Of a stretch of DNA of 64,000 bases, positions 44,290 to 53,136 are shown piece after piece (the stretch's first letter is position 1; the number at the start of each line of letters is the position of its first letter). Source of the stretch: Paenibacillus aceti (GTDB taxonomy: Bacteria; Bacillota; Bacilli; Paenibacillales; Paenibacillaceae). The translations under genes and the position numbers were made by a program. A model generated the notes under the pieces. The model searched no databases, had not been told where the DNA came from, and was given only the letters and a program-made list of their open reading frames with translations. The stretch is from the NCBI RefSeq assembly GCF_003614185.1, contig NZ_KZ987724.1, positions 1,482,633 through 1,546,632 of the forward strand, given 5' to 3'.

Positions 44290-44760
44290 TTATAAGTCCA
44301 TCATGTACCAAGCGTCACAGGCAAAGTGTTCTGTGGCATTCAAGGGCTTGTCCATGGGCACAAAGCCTTTCTTAAGATAGAACTTATTGGCTGCAGTCAT
44401 ATTGCTAAGGGTCTCGAGATAGCACTGTTTATAGTAGTCTTTGGCAAAATCCAGCGACCTCTCAAGCAATTGACTAGCTACTCCGGTGCCACGCGCTTCT
44501 TCAAGTGCATACATCTTCTGCAGCTCGCATATATCCGGGAATCCCTCGACCGGCCCAATGCCGCACCCCGCTATAATTTTACCGTCTTCCTCAGCGACCC
44601 AGTATTTAGAGCCTTCCGCTTGATAGAGATGGTAGAAATCCCCCAGCTTCGGATCAGCCCACGCCGTCCCCGGCTTATTCGCACCGAATTCAATGAGACA
44701 AGTTCTGATAAGCTCCTCCACCTGTTTATTATCTTTTTCCTTAATCTCTCTAATTACCAT
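44290..44760 (-). CDS. GNAT-family N-acetyltransferase
   Basis: A 156-residue acetyltransferase. The acetyl-CoA-binding motif A reads LQKMYALEEARGTGVASQLLERSLDFAK, with R/QxxGxG/A as ARGTGVA near residue 92. The C-terminal NKFYLKKGFVPM is motif B. GGAGGGGAAGG lies before the ATG. Substrate unknown; it stands alone. Confidence 0.9.
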   Translation of the reverse strand: MVIREIKEKDNKQVEELIRTCLIEFGANKPGTAWADPKLGDFYHLYQAEGSKYWVAEEDGKIIAGCGIGPVEGFPDICELQKMYALEEARGTGVASQLLERSLDFAKDYYKQCYLETLSNMTAANKFYLKKGFVPMDKPLNATEHFACDAWYMMDL

Positions 44761-44930
44761 ATCCTTCCCCTCCGGATTTCAATATAACATACTAGACCTG
44801 GCAAAAAAACTGGCCAAAAAAGGGAATTGAAACCCGCGACCAGGCGGTGCACCCTTCAGTTCGGGGGCGGCCAGTTCTGAAGGCTAGCGGGAGGGCGACA
44901 TATCGACGCCGCATCGATCGCCCAACAGAG

Positions 44931-44996
44931 CCTGCAAATATGCAGGAATTCTGCCCTTTTCCGGCCTGCAATGGTAAATACCTGCGAAAATGCAGT
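44931..44996. repeat. Two-unit repeat, CCTGCAAATATGCAGG-type, 50-bp phase (family C)
   Basis: CCTGCAAATATGCAGG at 44931 is a perfect palindrome with AATA loop. A related unit CCTGCGAAAATGCAG starts at 44981, exactly 50 bp later. It resembles the pair at 2997/3048. Confidence 0.4.
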
Positions 44997-45024
44997 TTTC
45001 GACTTTGTACGAAGGGGGTGGAGG

Positions 45025-45185
45025 TAGGCAAGTTAGTAGCGGATTGAGGTTGGTTAGCTTTGAGGCAGGCAGTTTGTGGCGGATTGCGAGGTAAGTTTGC
45101 TTTGAGGCAGGTAGTTTGTGGTGGTCACAGTAAATTAGCGTTGGGGCAAGTAGTTTGCGGCGGATCACGGTAAGTTAACGCTGGA
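45025..45185. repeat. Degenerate tandem repeat, about 40 bp period, four copies
   Basis: Repeats of the pattern GGCAGGTAGTTTG, TGGCGGAT, GGTAAGTTTGCTTTGA run from about 45025. Four copies have recognisable AGTTTG and GCGGAT cores, with decay at both ends. No protein frame is conserved across them. Confidence 0.5.
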
Positions 45186-45276
45186 CAGATGGTTCATGCG
45201 GGGGGTGCTATGGAGTCAAGGTTAGTTTGTGCGGGGAATCGCTGGGGGTACGAGCGTTTGTGCTAATGAGCAAATT

Positions 45277-45461
45277 CTAACGAAACGTGGTATCGCTATC
45301 TGCACCAAAAAGGGCAGTCGATAATTCTAACGAAACTGGATATCGCTATTGAGGCCATTTTGGGGTCTAAAGCCGGGATTTAGCCTGAATAACGATATGG
45401 TGTTTCGTTAGATTTTTTTTACCGCTGTTTTTGAGGAAATAGCGATATAGTGTTTCGTTAG
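45277..45461. repeat. Four-unit intergenic element A4 (complete)
   Basis: Forward units start at 45277 and 45327, inverted units at 45388 and 45438 (spacings 50, 61, 50). It ends 40 bp beyond the nosF stop. Confidence 0.88.
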
Positions 45462-45501
45462 AGCCGAACGATGGCCGAAGCTTCCAACACAAACACAAAG
45501 G

Positions 45502-46248
45502 TTAACAACGAAAGGGGGACCTTGTGATGGGCTTAATGCCCAGGCTGTCCTGGAAGGCGGCGTGCAGAGGGTATTTCCCGTAAGTTTCTCGTAATTGCTG
45601 GAGGGTTCCTCCGCCGCAGCTTTGGCCCGCATTCAGGAAAACGACCGAATCGGCGATCTCTTCAGCGATCTCCAGCTGATGCGTGGAGAAGAGAACGGTC
45701 TGTCCCTCCTGCTTGATATGTCTAAGCAGCTTGACAAATTCACTCGTCCAGTAAGGATCGAGGCCATTCGTTGGCTCGTCCATAATCAGCAGTGGCGGCT
45801 TGGCCAGGATCGCTTGAGCGAATAAGACCCGTTGCCGCATGCCTTTGGAGAAAGTGCTAACCGGCTTATTTTTTCTATCCTCCAGCCCCACTATCGCAAG
45901 CACATCCCCCACTCGCTCTTCAGGTACTCGGCGCAATGCCGCCCAGAAGGACAGCATTTCCTGTGCGGTCAGGCCCTGCGGGAATTGGTAATCATCGGGC
46001 ATATAACCGATTTGCTCAGCAAACCGCCGTCGATCCTTCTTCCACTGCAAGCCATTCACATGGATCTCTCCTGAGCTTGGCTGGATAATCCCAGCGATCA
46101 TTCGCAAGATCGTACTCTTCCCCGCGCCATTGCCGCCGCAAAGGCCTACTATATCGGCCGCATCGATGCTCAGATTAATTCGTTCCACAATTCTCTGCTT
46201 ATTGATCATTTTGATCACATCTATAACTTTTACCAAGGGATCAGCCAC
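45502..46248 (-). CDS. nosF: ABC transporter ATP-binding protein NosF-like
   Basis: A 248-residue ATPase. Walker A is GGNGAGKST (near residue 41), Walker B LLIMDEPTNGLDP, and the signature FSKGMRQRV is the degenerate form usual in NosF/CcmA-type ATPases. The GTG at 46248 has AAAGGAG upstream and overlaps the permease stop by 8 bp; the longer frame to 46347 is not used. It energises the NosY permease for copper-site maturation. The last gene of the operon. Confidence 0.88.
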   Translation of the reverse strand: MADPLVKVIDVIKMINKQRIVERINLSIDAADIVGLCGGNGAGKSTILRMIAGIIQPSSGEIHVNGLQWKKDRRRFAEQIGYMPDDYQFPQGLTAQEMLSFWAALRRVPEERVGDVLAIVGLEDRKNKPVSTFSKGMRQRVLFAQAILAKPPLLIMDEPTNGLDPYWTSEFVKLLRHIKQEGQTVLFSTHQLEIAEEIADSVVFLNAGQSCGGGTLQQLRETYGKYPLHAAFQDSLGIKPITRSPFRC

Positions 46249-47068
46249 GAGAACGTCTCCTTTCCCAAATCCAGTACACACAAGCGATAGAACCAGCAAT
46301 CCAGGTGATAAATACGAGGACAAAGGCCAGACTCCCTCCGGGCTCACGAATCCAGCTTACCCAGCGGTAATATTCCGGGCCCAGCACCGAGCCTCCACCG
46401 AGTTTGATGACGACGAACAGGCGCACCAGCTCGGCCGGGTTCAACAAGGTCAACAGCGTCAGCAGCGGCTTGATCCATAGATAGGGCAGCACTCCCAACA
46501 CCGCGATCAAAATAGCCGGCCAACCGATCACAAGGAAGAACCAGAGCATGACAGAGATGGTCAGCGCCTGCCAGCGATTCCGGGACAAAGAGCCGACGAA
46601 GAGTGCTACACTCAGGAATAATAGAACCAACCCGCAGGAGAAAGCGAGAAAGAGCAAATAGGTGTTCAATTCAAAAGTGATACCGAGAAGTACCGCAATG
46701 AAGCCCATCAGTCCGTAACCGAAAGTGACGATCGTCAATAATACAATGGATAGCCCGGCAAACTTTCCAACCAGAAATGGCAAGGTACCGAGCGGGTAAG
46801 TCGATAGCAGCTGCCAGCTCCCCTCCTCCTTCTCCGCCGTCAGCGAGAAAGAGCCCAGGAACAAGGCCATGAGTGGAAGTAGATACAATATAAGACTGAG
46901 CATAGAGCCAGTCACTCCCGAATAGCCGCTGACTTCATTTCGGGAGTTAATCAACAGCAGACATAAGCTGAACACCGAGAACAGGACGAGAAAAGAATAA
47001 GACCAAGGATTTCGAAATCCGATTTTAATCTCTCTTTTCGCAATTTGCAGTAAATCTGTCATGCCCAC
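46241..47068 (-). CDS. nosY: ABC transporter permease NosY-like
   Basis: A 275-residue protein with six spans (ABC-2 type). The LLQIAKREIKIGFRNPWSY start, EKEEGSWQLLSTYPLGTLPFLVGKF block and first extracellular loop are typical of NosY. It overlaps nosF and lies 5 bp downstream of nosL, so the four genes are one operon. Confidence 0.88.
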   Translation of the reverse strand: MGMTDLLQIAKREIKIGFRNPWSYSFLVLFSVFSLCLLLINSRNEVSGYSGVTGSMLSLILYLLPLMALFLGSFSLTAEKEEGSWQLLSTYPLGTLPFLVGKFAGLSIVLLTIVTFGYGLMGFIAVLLGITFELNTYLLFLAFSCGLVLLFLSVALFVGSLSRNRWQALTISVMLWFFLVIGWPAILIAVLGVLPYLWIKPLLTLLTLLNPAELVRLFVVIKLGGGSVLGPEYYRWVSWIREPGGSLAFVLVFITWIAGSIACVYWIWERRRSRG

Positions 47069-47073
47069 CTGCC

Positions 47074-47658
47074 TTAGTGCCCGCTATTGCTGTTCATATT
47101 CATTTCCTTAGACTCATCTTCCCCGGCTCCATCTCCATGCATCTGCCCATGAGTCCCGCTACTCTCTTCCATATGCTCATGATCGTCCATCCCCATCATG
47201 TCCTTGCTCTGTTGCCAACTATGCTGTGCCAGCTCATCCGCGCTTAATAGCTTCCCCGCGCCTTGCTCCTTCATGAATGCTTCCGCCGCCTTCTTATCCT
47301 TGAAGCTGACGATCCCATACGCCATCGGTGTCCGGATGGAAGGATCATAAACATAAGCGGCCTTCTCATATTCAATCCAGCTCTTATCGTTATAATCCCG
47401 CACATAATCCATACCGATCTGATCTGTTCCATTCTCCATCTTCCATTTGTTCATACATCCAAGATCATCAAATTTCAGGCTTCTGCCGTCTTTGGTGATG
47501 ATCTGCGTGGCATAGGCCCCATCCTTCACCTGCATGTTGCAAACCGCACAGACATCCACATCCTCATGGATCGCCTGCGGCGCAAACTTCTTCTGACCGC
47601 ATCCGAGCAGAGCGGTGAATACAAGCACGATCGATAGAATTGCCAGACTTTTTCTCAT
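47074..47658 (-). CDS. nosL: NosL copper lipoprotein with a Met/His-rich tail
   Basis: A 194-residue lipoprotein. A lipobox is present (FTALLGCG, Cys near residue 20). Copper-binding family motifs are CAVCNMQV (near 40) and FDDLGCMNKW (near 67). NosL hands Cu(I) to the nitrous oxide reductase maturation machinery. The last 45 residues are rich in Met, His, Asp and Glu (MMGMDDHEHMEES, HGQMHGDG), an added tail that could bind copper. It overlaps nosD by 4 bp. Confidence 0.92.
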   Translation of the reverse strand: MRKSLAILSIVLVFTALLGCGQKKFAPQAIHEDVDVCAVCNMQVKDGAYATQIITKDGRSLKFDDLGCMNKWKMENGTDQIGMDYVRDYNDKSWIEYEKAAYVYDPSIRTPMAYGIVSFKDKKAAEAFMKEQGAGKLLSADELAQHSWQQSKDMMGMDDHEHMEESSGTHGQMHGDGAGEDESKEMNMNSNSGH

Positions 47659-49103
47659 GATTTAATTACCCCCGAATAAATGATAGTTAATGAAGCAGTA
47701 ATTAGCAGCATACAAGCAATAATCAGCATGAATGTCTCCTTAGACAGAACCCGCTCCTTCACCACATCGCCGCTGCTTAATGCTGCGGTTTCGTCCAGAG
47801 CCACATTTAAATGCATAAATGGAGAGCGGTCGGTCGTCCATTGCTCCCGATTTGCCGTGTACATAGCGCTCAGAAATGCCATCCCCGGTGACTGAAAAAA
47901 AAGCATAAACGCCGGTTTATCCGCTATCATCTGCTGATAGAAAGGGTTGATCGCGTAAGCGATTTCACTGATTCCGTCATCGTCCATGTCCAGGCCCTGA
48001 GCGGAGTCCCAGTAGTTATGATAGAGCTCGTTATCCTTGCTATTCGTCGCTTCCGCCTCGATGACGTTGGCGACAAAATCATTGTGATGAAGCTTGTTAT
48101 TCTCAGCGCCCAGCATTTGAATTCCTATGAAATTTCGGTATACGGAGTTCTCCATCAACTCATTGTTACTGGAACGCTCGATATAGATTCCGACGCGATT
48201 CCCCTCCACATAATTGCGCTCGATGGTAGAAGTTTGCACATCATAGAGCAGTAAGCCCTGCGAATACACATTTCGATTTTGCTTCAAAAAAGAATTATTA
48301 GATATCTGTGCGTTTTTGACTCCCATAATCATCGCGCCTGTGAAATTATATTCACCGATATTGCCGACAATCCGGGACTCGTCTATGTACATGCAATGAA
48401 TGCCGTAGCGAGAGCTGTAAATGCGATTCTTTTCCACGATTAACTGACTGCTGTTCTCTAAATAAATGCCATCCTTCATATTAGCAATCCGATTGCGCTC
48501 AATCCGACTACCGCGAGAGTTGTACAGATCGATCCCATTCCCCCTCGGCCTTGCCTCATTGCTGCTGACACCGTTAGTATCCCGCGCCCTGTACCAAGTA
48601 ACTTCATTATTAAAAATTGCCGCTTCATTCGCGTCGCGCAGCATAATGCCGGACCCCTGCGTCTTGATCCTGAGCTCCGTCAGAGCGGTATCATCCGCTT
48701 GCACCAGCACTGCCGCTGTCTCTTCATCCGCATATTCCTGCGTGATACGCAGGCCTTGAAGCACCACACCATCGGCCTTGATCATTACTGCGGGACTAGA
48801 CGTTGTATTCGTGAGCACAACATTATCCGCCGCCTGAACTGTCAGCTCCTTAGCGATCACGATCGCCCCTGAGTAGCTTCCTTCAGGTAACACCACAACA
48901 CTTCCCGGTTCTGCTTCGTCAATAATTCGTTGTAGCGTGGCGGACTGTAGACTGGACAGCCCCTCGCTATCCCCCGTCGCTGAAGCGTAAGCAGAAGGCG
49001 TCCCGCATCCGCAGCATATCCCTATTGCCAAGCCTATAATGAGAAGCTGTACGCCAAATCGGACATAGAAGCTCATTAATCGTTTTGGGCGAATACCTAC
49101 CAT
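47655..49103 (-). CDS. nosD: NosD-like periplasmic copper-maturation protein, parallel beta-helix
   Basis: A 482-residue exported protein. The N-terminal signal region (LLIIGLAIGICCGCG) has a possible lipobox. A PbH1 right-handed beta-helix covers about 60-400, with repeats such as DGIYLENSSQLIVEKNRIYSS. A C-terminal membrane anchor is near 465-482. NosD works with NosF and NosY. ATG 49103 has GGAGGGGAGG upstream. The nosZ gene expected beside it is absent. A CRP/FNR-like site lies in its promoter. Confidence 0.9.
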   Translation of the reverse strand: MVGIRPKRLMSFYVRFGVQLLIIGLAIGICCGCGTPSAYASATGDSEGLSSLQSATLQRIIDEAEPGSVVVLPEGSYSGAIVIAKELTVQAADNVVLTNTTSSPAVMIKADGVVLQGLRITQEYADEETAAVLVQADDTALTELRIKTQGSGIMLRDANEAAIFNNEVTWYRARDTNGVSSNEARPRGNGIDLYNSRGSRIERNRIANMKDGIYLENSSQLIVEKNRIYSSRYGIHCMYIDESRIVGNIGEYNFTGAMIMGVKNAQISNNSFLKQNRNVYSQGLLLYDVQTSTIERNYVEGNRVGIYIERSSNNELMENSVYRNFIGIQMLGAENNKLHHNDFVANVIEAEATNSKDNELYHNYWDSAQGLDMDDDGISEIAYAINPFYQQMIADKPAFMLFFQSPGMAFLSAMYTANREQWTTDRSPFMHLNVALDETAALSSGDVVKERVLSKETFMLIIACMLLITASLTIIYSGVIKS

Positions 49104-49242
49104 ATACTGTTCCTCCCCTCCTTTCCTAGAATGACAAATGGCCCGACGCACACACTTTCTCTACGAAACTATAATAAGCTATAACTTTTATCACCGACAT
49201 AGCCCTTTCGAGTCCTTTTTCATAGAAAATAGAGTAATTATA

Positions 49243-49258
49243 TGTCAATTATGTGACA
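49243..49258. promoter_or_regulatory. Putative FNR/CRP-family operator of the nos operon
   Basis: TGTCA, six bases, TGACA is a perfect inverted repeat 140 bp upstream of nosD. It resembles the TGTGA-N6-TCACA class. Low oxygen or nitrogen-oxide control is an inference. Confidence 0.45.
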
Positions 49259-49395
49259 ATCATACCTTCTCGCCCAAAAAGAAACAGCGGCAGCCTGAAA
49301 AATCAGACCACCGCTGCATAATCCTATATTTGGAATTCTACCTACTTCACACTATAATTCTATTATATACAATTCCATTTCTGGGAGGAGTAGTT

Positions 49396-49776
49396 ATGAA
49401 AATTATATTTATAGTCCTATTAATCACTATAATTACAGGATGCGGAGAACATAATTCATCTACAGTTGAAACGAATACTGGGGATATTTTAGCAAATGAA
49501 CTCATTCAAACAGATCCCTCTGCTGACTTCTTTATCCTCAATGATCGAGTGTATGTACGAAATAAGGAAGTCAAGAACGGACAGGACGATTTAGGAGAAT
49601 CGCTCGGAAAAATTGAAAGTCATTACATAAAAGAAGGGGAATTTAATCATTTAATGTCTACTAAACTCCCGCTAGGGACAGAAATATATCGGATCAAAAA
49701 TGAAAATTCAGTGGATCAAGTTATTGTTAAAGTGAATGATAGGCTGGTTATTTACAAGGCACTACCTGAAGGTTAG
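49396..49776 (+). CDS. Small secreted lipoprotein of unknown function
   Basis: A 126-residue protein with a lipoprotein signal (IFIVLLITIITGCG, Cys near 16). The remainder is polar with a beta-rich pattern (FFILNDRVYVRNKEV, GTEIYRIKN, VIVKVNDRLVIYKAL) that recalls small Bacillus lipoproteins such as the DUF3221 group. GGGAGGAG precedes ATG 49396. It is divergent from nosD and ends 3 bp from the convergent hydrolase gene. Its DNA is AT-richer than its neighbours. Confidence 0.8.
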   Translation: MKIIFIVLLITIITGCGEHNSSTVETNTGDILANELIQTDPSADFFILNDRVYVRNKEVKNGQDDLGESLGKIESHYIKEGEFNHLMSTKLPLGTEIYRIKNENSVDQVIVKVNDRLVIYKALPEG

Positions 49777-49779
49777 ACT

Positions 49780-50700
49780 TCAGTGGGAATGTAGCCTCAA
49801 ATCTATTACATGACCTTGCATAATGTCAATTACCATTTGATTGATCTCATCCGCGATTTCATGATTAATGCCATGGCCTGCCCCTTCATAGAATCTTGCG
49901 TTCATATCATATGCTCTCAGAGCCTCCGCGCCTCCCATCTTCTCAAACGGATCGTCAAGTCCAACGAGATAGAAAACTTTGTCCCGAAGCTGCTTGACCT
50001 CCTGATCCGAGAATCCCCTAACCTTATGATAGGTCATTGCCATCGTATTGAACCCTTTCAGCAGCCAAGTGTAGTGCTCCATAATTAAGGGGTTCTCAGT
50101 AAAGACCTTATAGTTGGCTCCCGCTAGTTTTCGAAGTAATCGCGCTATGTTGTTTTTGGTGGGAAACAAGGCTTCCGGCAGAAAAATCCTCATCATCGTT
50201 CTCATGGAATTTCCGTTCTTGCCAGCGGGCACCGCTGCAGCTAGACTGATCGCCTTATCTACGCTTTCTGGCCTGTGCAGTGTATATAACTGTACTAAAT
50301 ACCCGCCATGAGAGACGCCCATGAATGAAGCCTTCACCTCACTCAATCCGAGCCCTGCCAATACCTCATCAATCCAGCGGATACCGTCAAATGTCTTGTC
50401 ATATTTCTCACCTATGACGCTCTTGCCCGGCCCCCCGATCGTATCTATCGCGTAAAGCCTGAAATGCTGCCCCAATGCCTTCGCATTATAAATCCACATC
50501 AAAGCAGAATCATCGCCCACACCATGAAAAAGCACCAGCGGAGGAGCATCCTCTTTTCCCCATTGAATGACATGTGTCGTTCCATAGGAGGTGGTAATAT
50601 CCCTCTCTTCCTTGTCAATATCCCATAGGGCCAACAATTGGTTGTATGTATCCAGGATGCACTTCTGCGCTTTCGCGCTCCGATAGACCTTCACAGTCAT
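49780..50700 (-). CDS. Alpha/beta hydrolase
   Basis: A 306-residue hydrolase. The oxyanion region is PPLVLFHGVGDD. The nucleophile elbow G-x-S-x-G is GVSHGG, with candidate acid DDPF near 245 and catalytic His in GAGHGINHE. GGGGAG precedes ATG 50700. Substrate not identifiable. Confidence 0.9.
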   Translation of the reverse strand: MTVKVYRSAKAQKCILDTYNQLLALWDIDKEERDITTSYGTTHVIQWGKEDAPPLVLFHGVGDDSALMWIYNAKALGQHFRLYAIDTIGGPGKSVIGEKYDKTFDGIRWIDEVLAGLGLSEVKASFMGVSHGGYLVQLYTLHRPESVDKAISLAAAVPAGKNGNSMRTMMRIFLPEALFPTKNNIARLLRKLAGANYKVFTENPLIMEHYTWLLKGFNTMAMTYHKVRGFSDQEVKQLRDKVFYLVGLDDPFEKMGGAEALRAYDMNARFYEGAGHGINHEIADEINQMVIDIMQGHVIDLRLHSH

Positions 50701-50807
50701 CCTCTCCCCTACCACTTCTTAGTCATGAGCTTCTGCAGATTCTAGAGATATGATCATTTAAGTGTCATTTTATCATAATAGTTCCATAACCAGAACTCCT
50801 CGAATCT

Positions 50808-50881
50808 CTAAAGAAACCTCATATCGTTATTTCCGCAAAAATGAGGGGAATGGGAATCTAACGAAATGTACAATATCCCTG
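50808..50881. repeat. Half element A5 (two forward units)
   Basis: Two degenerate forward units start at 50808 and 50858 (spacing 50). The inverted half is replaced by an unrelated hairpin at 50899-50945. It looks like a decayed copy. Confidence 0.65.
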
Positions 50882-50898
50882 AACTCTGGCATGCAGAA

Positions 50899-50945
50899 CA
50901 AGGGCCTATCTCTATGCAGCTTGCACTACAGAGAGATGGCCCTTG
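50899..50945. terminator. Hairpin downstream of the siderophore-binding gene, weak terminator
   Basis: AAGGGCC, ATCTCT and their inverse form a 14-bp stem, but neither side ends in a long T-run. It may act as a transcript-end stabiliser for the minus-strand gene that stops at 50996. Confidence 0.5.
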
Positions 50946-50995
50946 CCTTCTTAGCATAATCATTTTATCCGCTTATTCTTTTGACAACCGCCTAC

Positions 50996-52009
50996 CTATT
51001 CCCCCGTCAACTTCATAAATTCATCCGCGGCCAGCCGAATGGCCAGCACGCTTCCGGAATTCAGCGAGCCATCGAAGAATAGAACATGGTCGTTCTTTAC
51101 AGCCTTCAATGATTTCCATACCGCCATCGTCTCCTTCTCTTGCACCGCTGCCTCGGCGACCCTGGGATCATGCTGGATAATGATATAATCGGGATTCATT
51201 TCCGATAAGGCCTCGAGGGAGAGCGTTTGGCTGTCCTCAGGATATTTCTCCGGCTTCAACAGGCCGAAGCCTGTAGCTTCATTATAGTATACGGTGTTCT
51301 TGACGCCCTGTGCGGTAAAATTGGCTTTACTGTCTACACGCAGCAAGGCGAAGCTTTTATCTTTCAGATCACTCAATTTCTCCTTCGTTTTTGCGATCAT
51401 TGCTCTCGTGTCCTGAATCAGCTGCTCCGCCTCTCGCTCCTTGCCTATGATCTGAGCACAGAGCATCGTTGCCTGCTCCCAAGTGTCACCGTAATCGATT
51501 TGGACGACAGGAGCAATCTTACTCAACTCATCATAGTTCGCGTCGATATGACCTTTGAAGGTTACGATCACATCAGGGCTCGTGGCCATAATCGCTTCCA
51601 GATTCAAGTCTCTTCCACTACCCAAATCGATAATTTCAGCCGTTCCGGCGTAAGGCTGCAGGGTCGCAAAATCTTTTAACGCAGACTCCGCACTACCTGA
51701 AGCAATCGGAGGTGTACCTAGTGCGAAGAAATAATCCATGTACAAAGGATGAAGCACAGCTATACGCTCCGGCCGTTCCTGGAGTACAATCTCATGTCCC
51801 GCGGCATCCGTTATCGTTCTTGGCCATGTGCCAGTATCAGGCTTGCTAGTATCGGATGTGTTTGCCCCGGCTGTCTCTCCGCTTTCATTTACCTTGGTAT
51901 CGTTCGCCGCGGTGGCAGGTGCAGATGTATTCGTGCTCGTTCCCGAGCATCCTGCCAGTATAGTAGTCAGAATGACAAGTGATACCAATAAACCGATCCA
52001 TCTATTCAT
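50996..52009 (-). CDS. Iron-siderophore ABC transporter substrate-binding lipoprotein
   Basis: A 337-residue lipoprotein with lipobox LTTILAGCSG. The periplasmic-binding fold of the FecB/FhuD type is clear: RTITDAAGHEIVLQERPERIAVLHP, NLEAIMATSPDVIVTFKGH, PVVQIDYGDTWEQ, and MNPDYIIIQHDP. No permease or ATPase is nearby. ATG 52009 has GGGGG upstream and follows the reductase gene by 20 bp, so it shares the Fur-box promoter. The siderophore is unknown. Confidence 0.92.
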   Translation of the reverse strand: MNRWIGLLVSLVILTTILAGCSGTSTNTSAPATAANDTKVNESGETAGANTSDTSKPDTGTWPRTITDAAGHEIVLQERPERIAVLHPLYMDYFFALGTPPIASGSAESALKDFATLQPYAGTAEIIDLGSGRDLNLEAIMATSPDVIVTFKGHIDANYDELSKIAPVVQIDYGDTWEQATMLCAQIIGKEREAEQLIQDTRAMIAKTKEKLSDLKDKSFALLRVDSKANFTAQGVKNTVYYNEATGFGLLKPEKYPEDSQTLSLEALSEMNPDYIIIQHDPRVAEAAVQEKETMAVWKSLKAVKNDHVLFFDGSLNSGSVLAIRLAADEFMKLTGE

Positions 52010-52029
52010 ATGATTTCCCCCAACGCGCT

Positions 52030-53082
52030 TCAATTCTTAGTATATAAATGCTGCATCAGCTCGCGATTCTTTTGCGTGAACAGATCATTATGAGAAGAGA
52101 CCATTCCGTACGCATTGGCATCCGGCGAAATATACTTCTTCGCTTGGTTCACCGCATTCGCCGCATCCTGGAAAGCTCCAGCAATCAGATGCAGCTTTCC
52201 TTCATGATCCAATACATCACCAGCTGCATAGATCCCGGGCACCGATGTCTCGCTCAACGGAGTACCGGCAATCCCGTATTCCCTCAATTCCAGCTGAACC
52301 TCGCTGTTAGCCAGCAGATCCTTATCGCGCTCATAGCCGTGGTTAATGATCATTTCATCGATAGCCAGCTCAAATGTAGCGCCCGTCTCATTGCTTTTCA
52401 GGGCAATCGTTTCGATTCTCTGATGATCCTCCGACGCAATCAGCTTCTCGATTGAAGTGTTCAGCAGGCACTCCACATTGCTCTTCTCCAGTCGGGAGAT
52501 TTCAGCCTCATGCCCCTTCAAGGTATCTTTGCGATAGGTTAAATATACCTGCTTCGCAATCGGCCCTAGTTCATTCGCCCAATCCACCGCCGAATTGCCG
52601 CCGCCAGAGATCAGCACCGTCTTGTCCTTGAAGCGGGCCAGTGATTTTACAGTGTAATGTAGATTCGTAACCTCGAAGCGCTCCGCTCCTTCGATATCCA
52701 GCTTAATCGGCTTCAGAATGCCGCCGCCAATAGCCAGGATAATCGCCTTGGAGTAATGCAGCTGGCCTGAGCCAGTATGTAGAATGAAGCGCCCCTCTTC
52801 ATCCTTCGCAATAGACGTCACCTTCTCACCAAGTACAACCTCTGGCTGGAAGGTCAAGCCCTGAGCAACCATTTGCTCGATCAGCTTCGCACCAGGAACC
52901 GGTGTCAAGCCCCCGACATCCCAGATCATCTTCTCCGGATAGACATGCACCTTCCCACCTAGATAGGGTTGAAATTCAACGATTTTCGTCCTCATTTCAC
53001 GCAGACCGCTATAAAATGCTGCAAATAGTCCTGCGGGGCCGCCCCCTACAATCGTTACATCAAATAAATCTATATCATGCAT
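52030..53082 (-). CDS. Ferredoxin/flavodoxin-NADP+ reductase-like flavoprotein (YumC/YcgT/IruO type)
   Basis: A 350-residue FAD protein. It has the FAD loop VTIVGGGPAGLFAAFYSG, the NADPH motif VLISGGGNSAVDWANEL, and the C-terminal YAAGDV with DAANAVNQA. No redox CxxC is present, which sets it apart from thioredoxin reductase. In Staphylococcus, IruO of this group reduces siderophore iron and haem oxygenases; the Fur-box operon supports such a role here. Proposed partner: the LLM monooxygenase upstream. Confidence 0.9.
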   Translation of the reverse strand: MHDIDLFDVTIVGGGPAGLFAAFYSGLREMRTKIVEFQPYLGGKVHVYPEKMIWDVGGLTPVPGAKLIEQMVAQGLTFQPEVVLGEKVTSIAKDEEGRFILHTGSGQLHYSKAIILAIGGGILKPIKLDIEGAERFEVTNLHYTVKSLARFKDKTVLISGGGNSAVDWANELGPIAKQVYLTYRKDTLKGHEAEISRLEKSNVECLLNTSIEKLIASEDHQRIETIALKSNETGATFELAIDEMIINHGYERDKDLLANSEVQLELREYGIAGTPLSETSVPGIYAAGDVLDHEGKLHLIAGAFQDAANAVNQAKKYISPDANAYGMVSSHNDLFTQKNRELMQHLYTKN

Positions 53083-53136
53083 CGTACAATCTCCTCACTT
53101 ATATGGATATGGCGCTTTGGCCTTTTATTTCTCTCT

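Larger units (their letters stand above)
44761..45276. other. 516-bp intergenic region with two kinds of degenerate repeats
   Basis: There is no supported gene in the gap. It holds the TGCA-type pair at 44931-44996, a degenerate tandem repeat at 45025-45185, and a G-rich stretch near 45010-45030. The following element A4 begins at 45277. Confidence 0.55.

Noticed and set aside
45502-46347. Longer start for NosF at 46347
   Set aside because: The extra 33 residues overlap the permease gene and lack a ribosome site; GTG 46248 has AAAGGAG.
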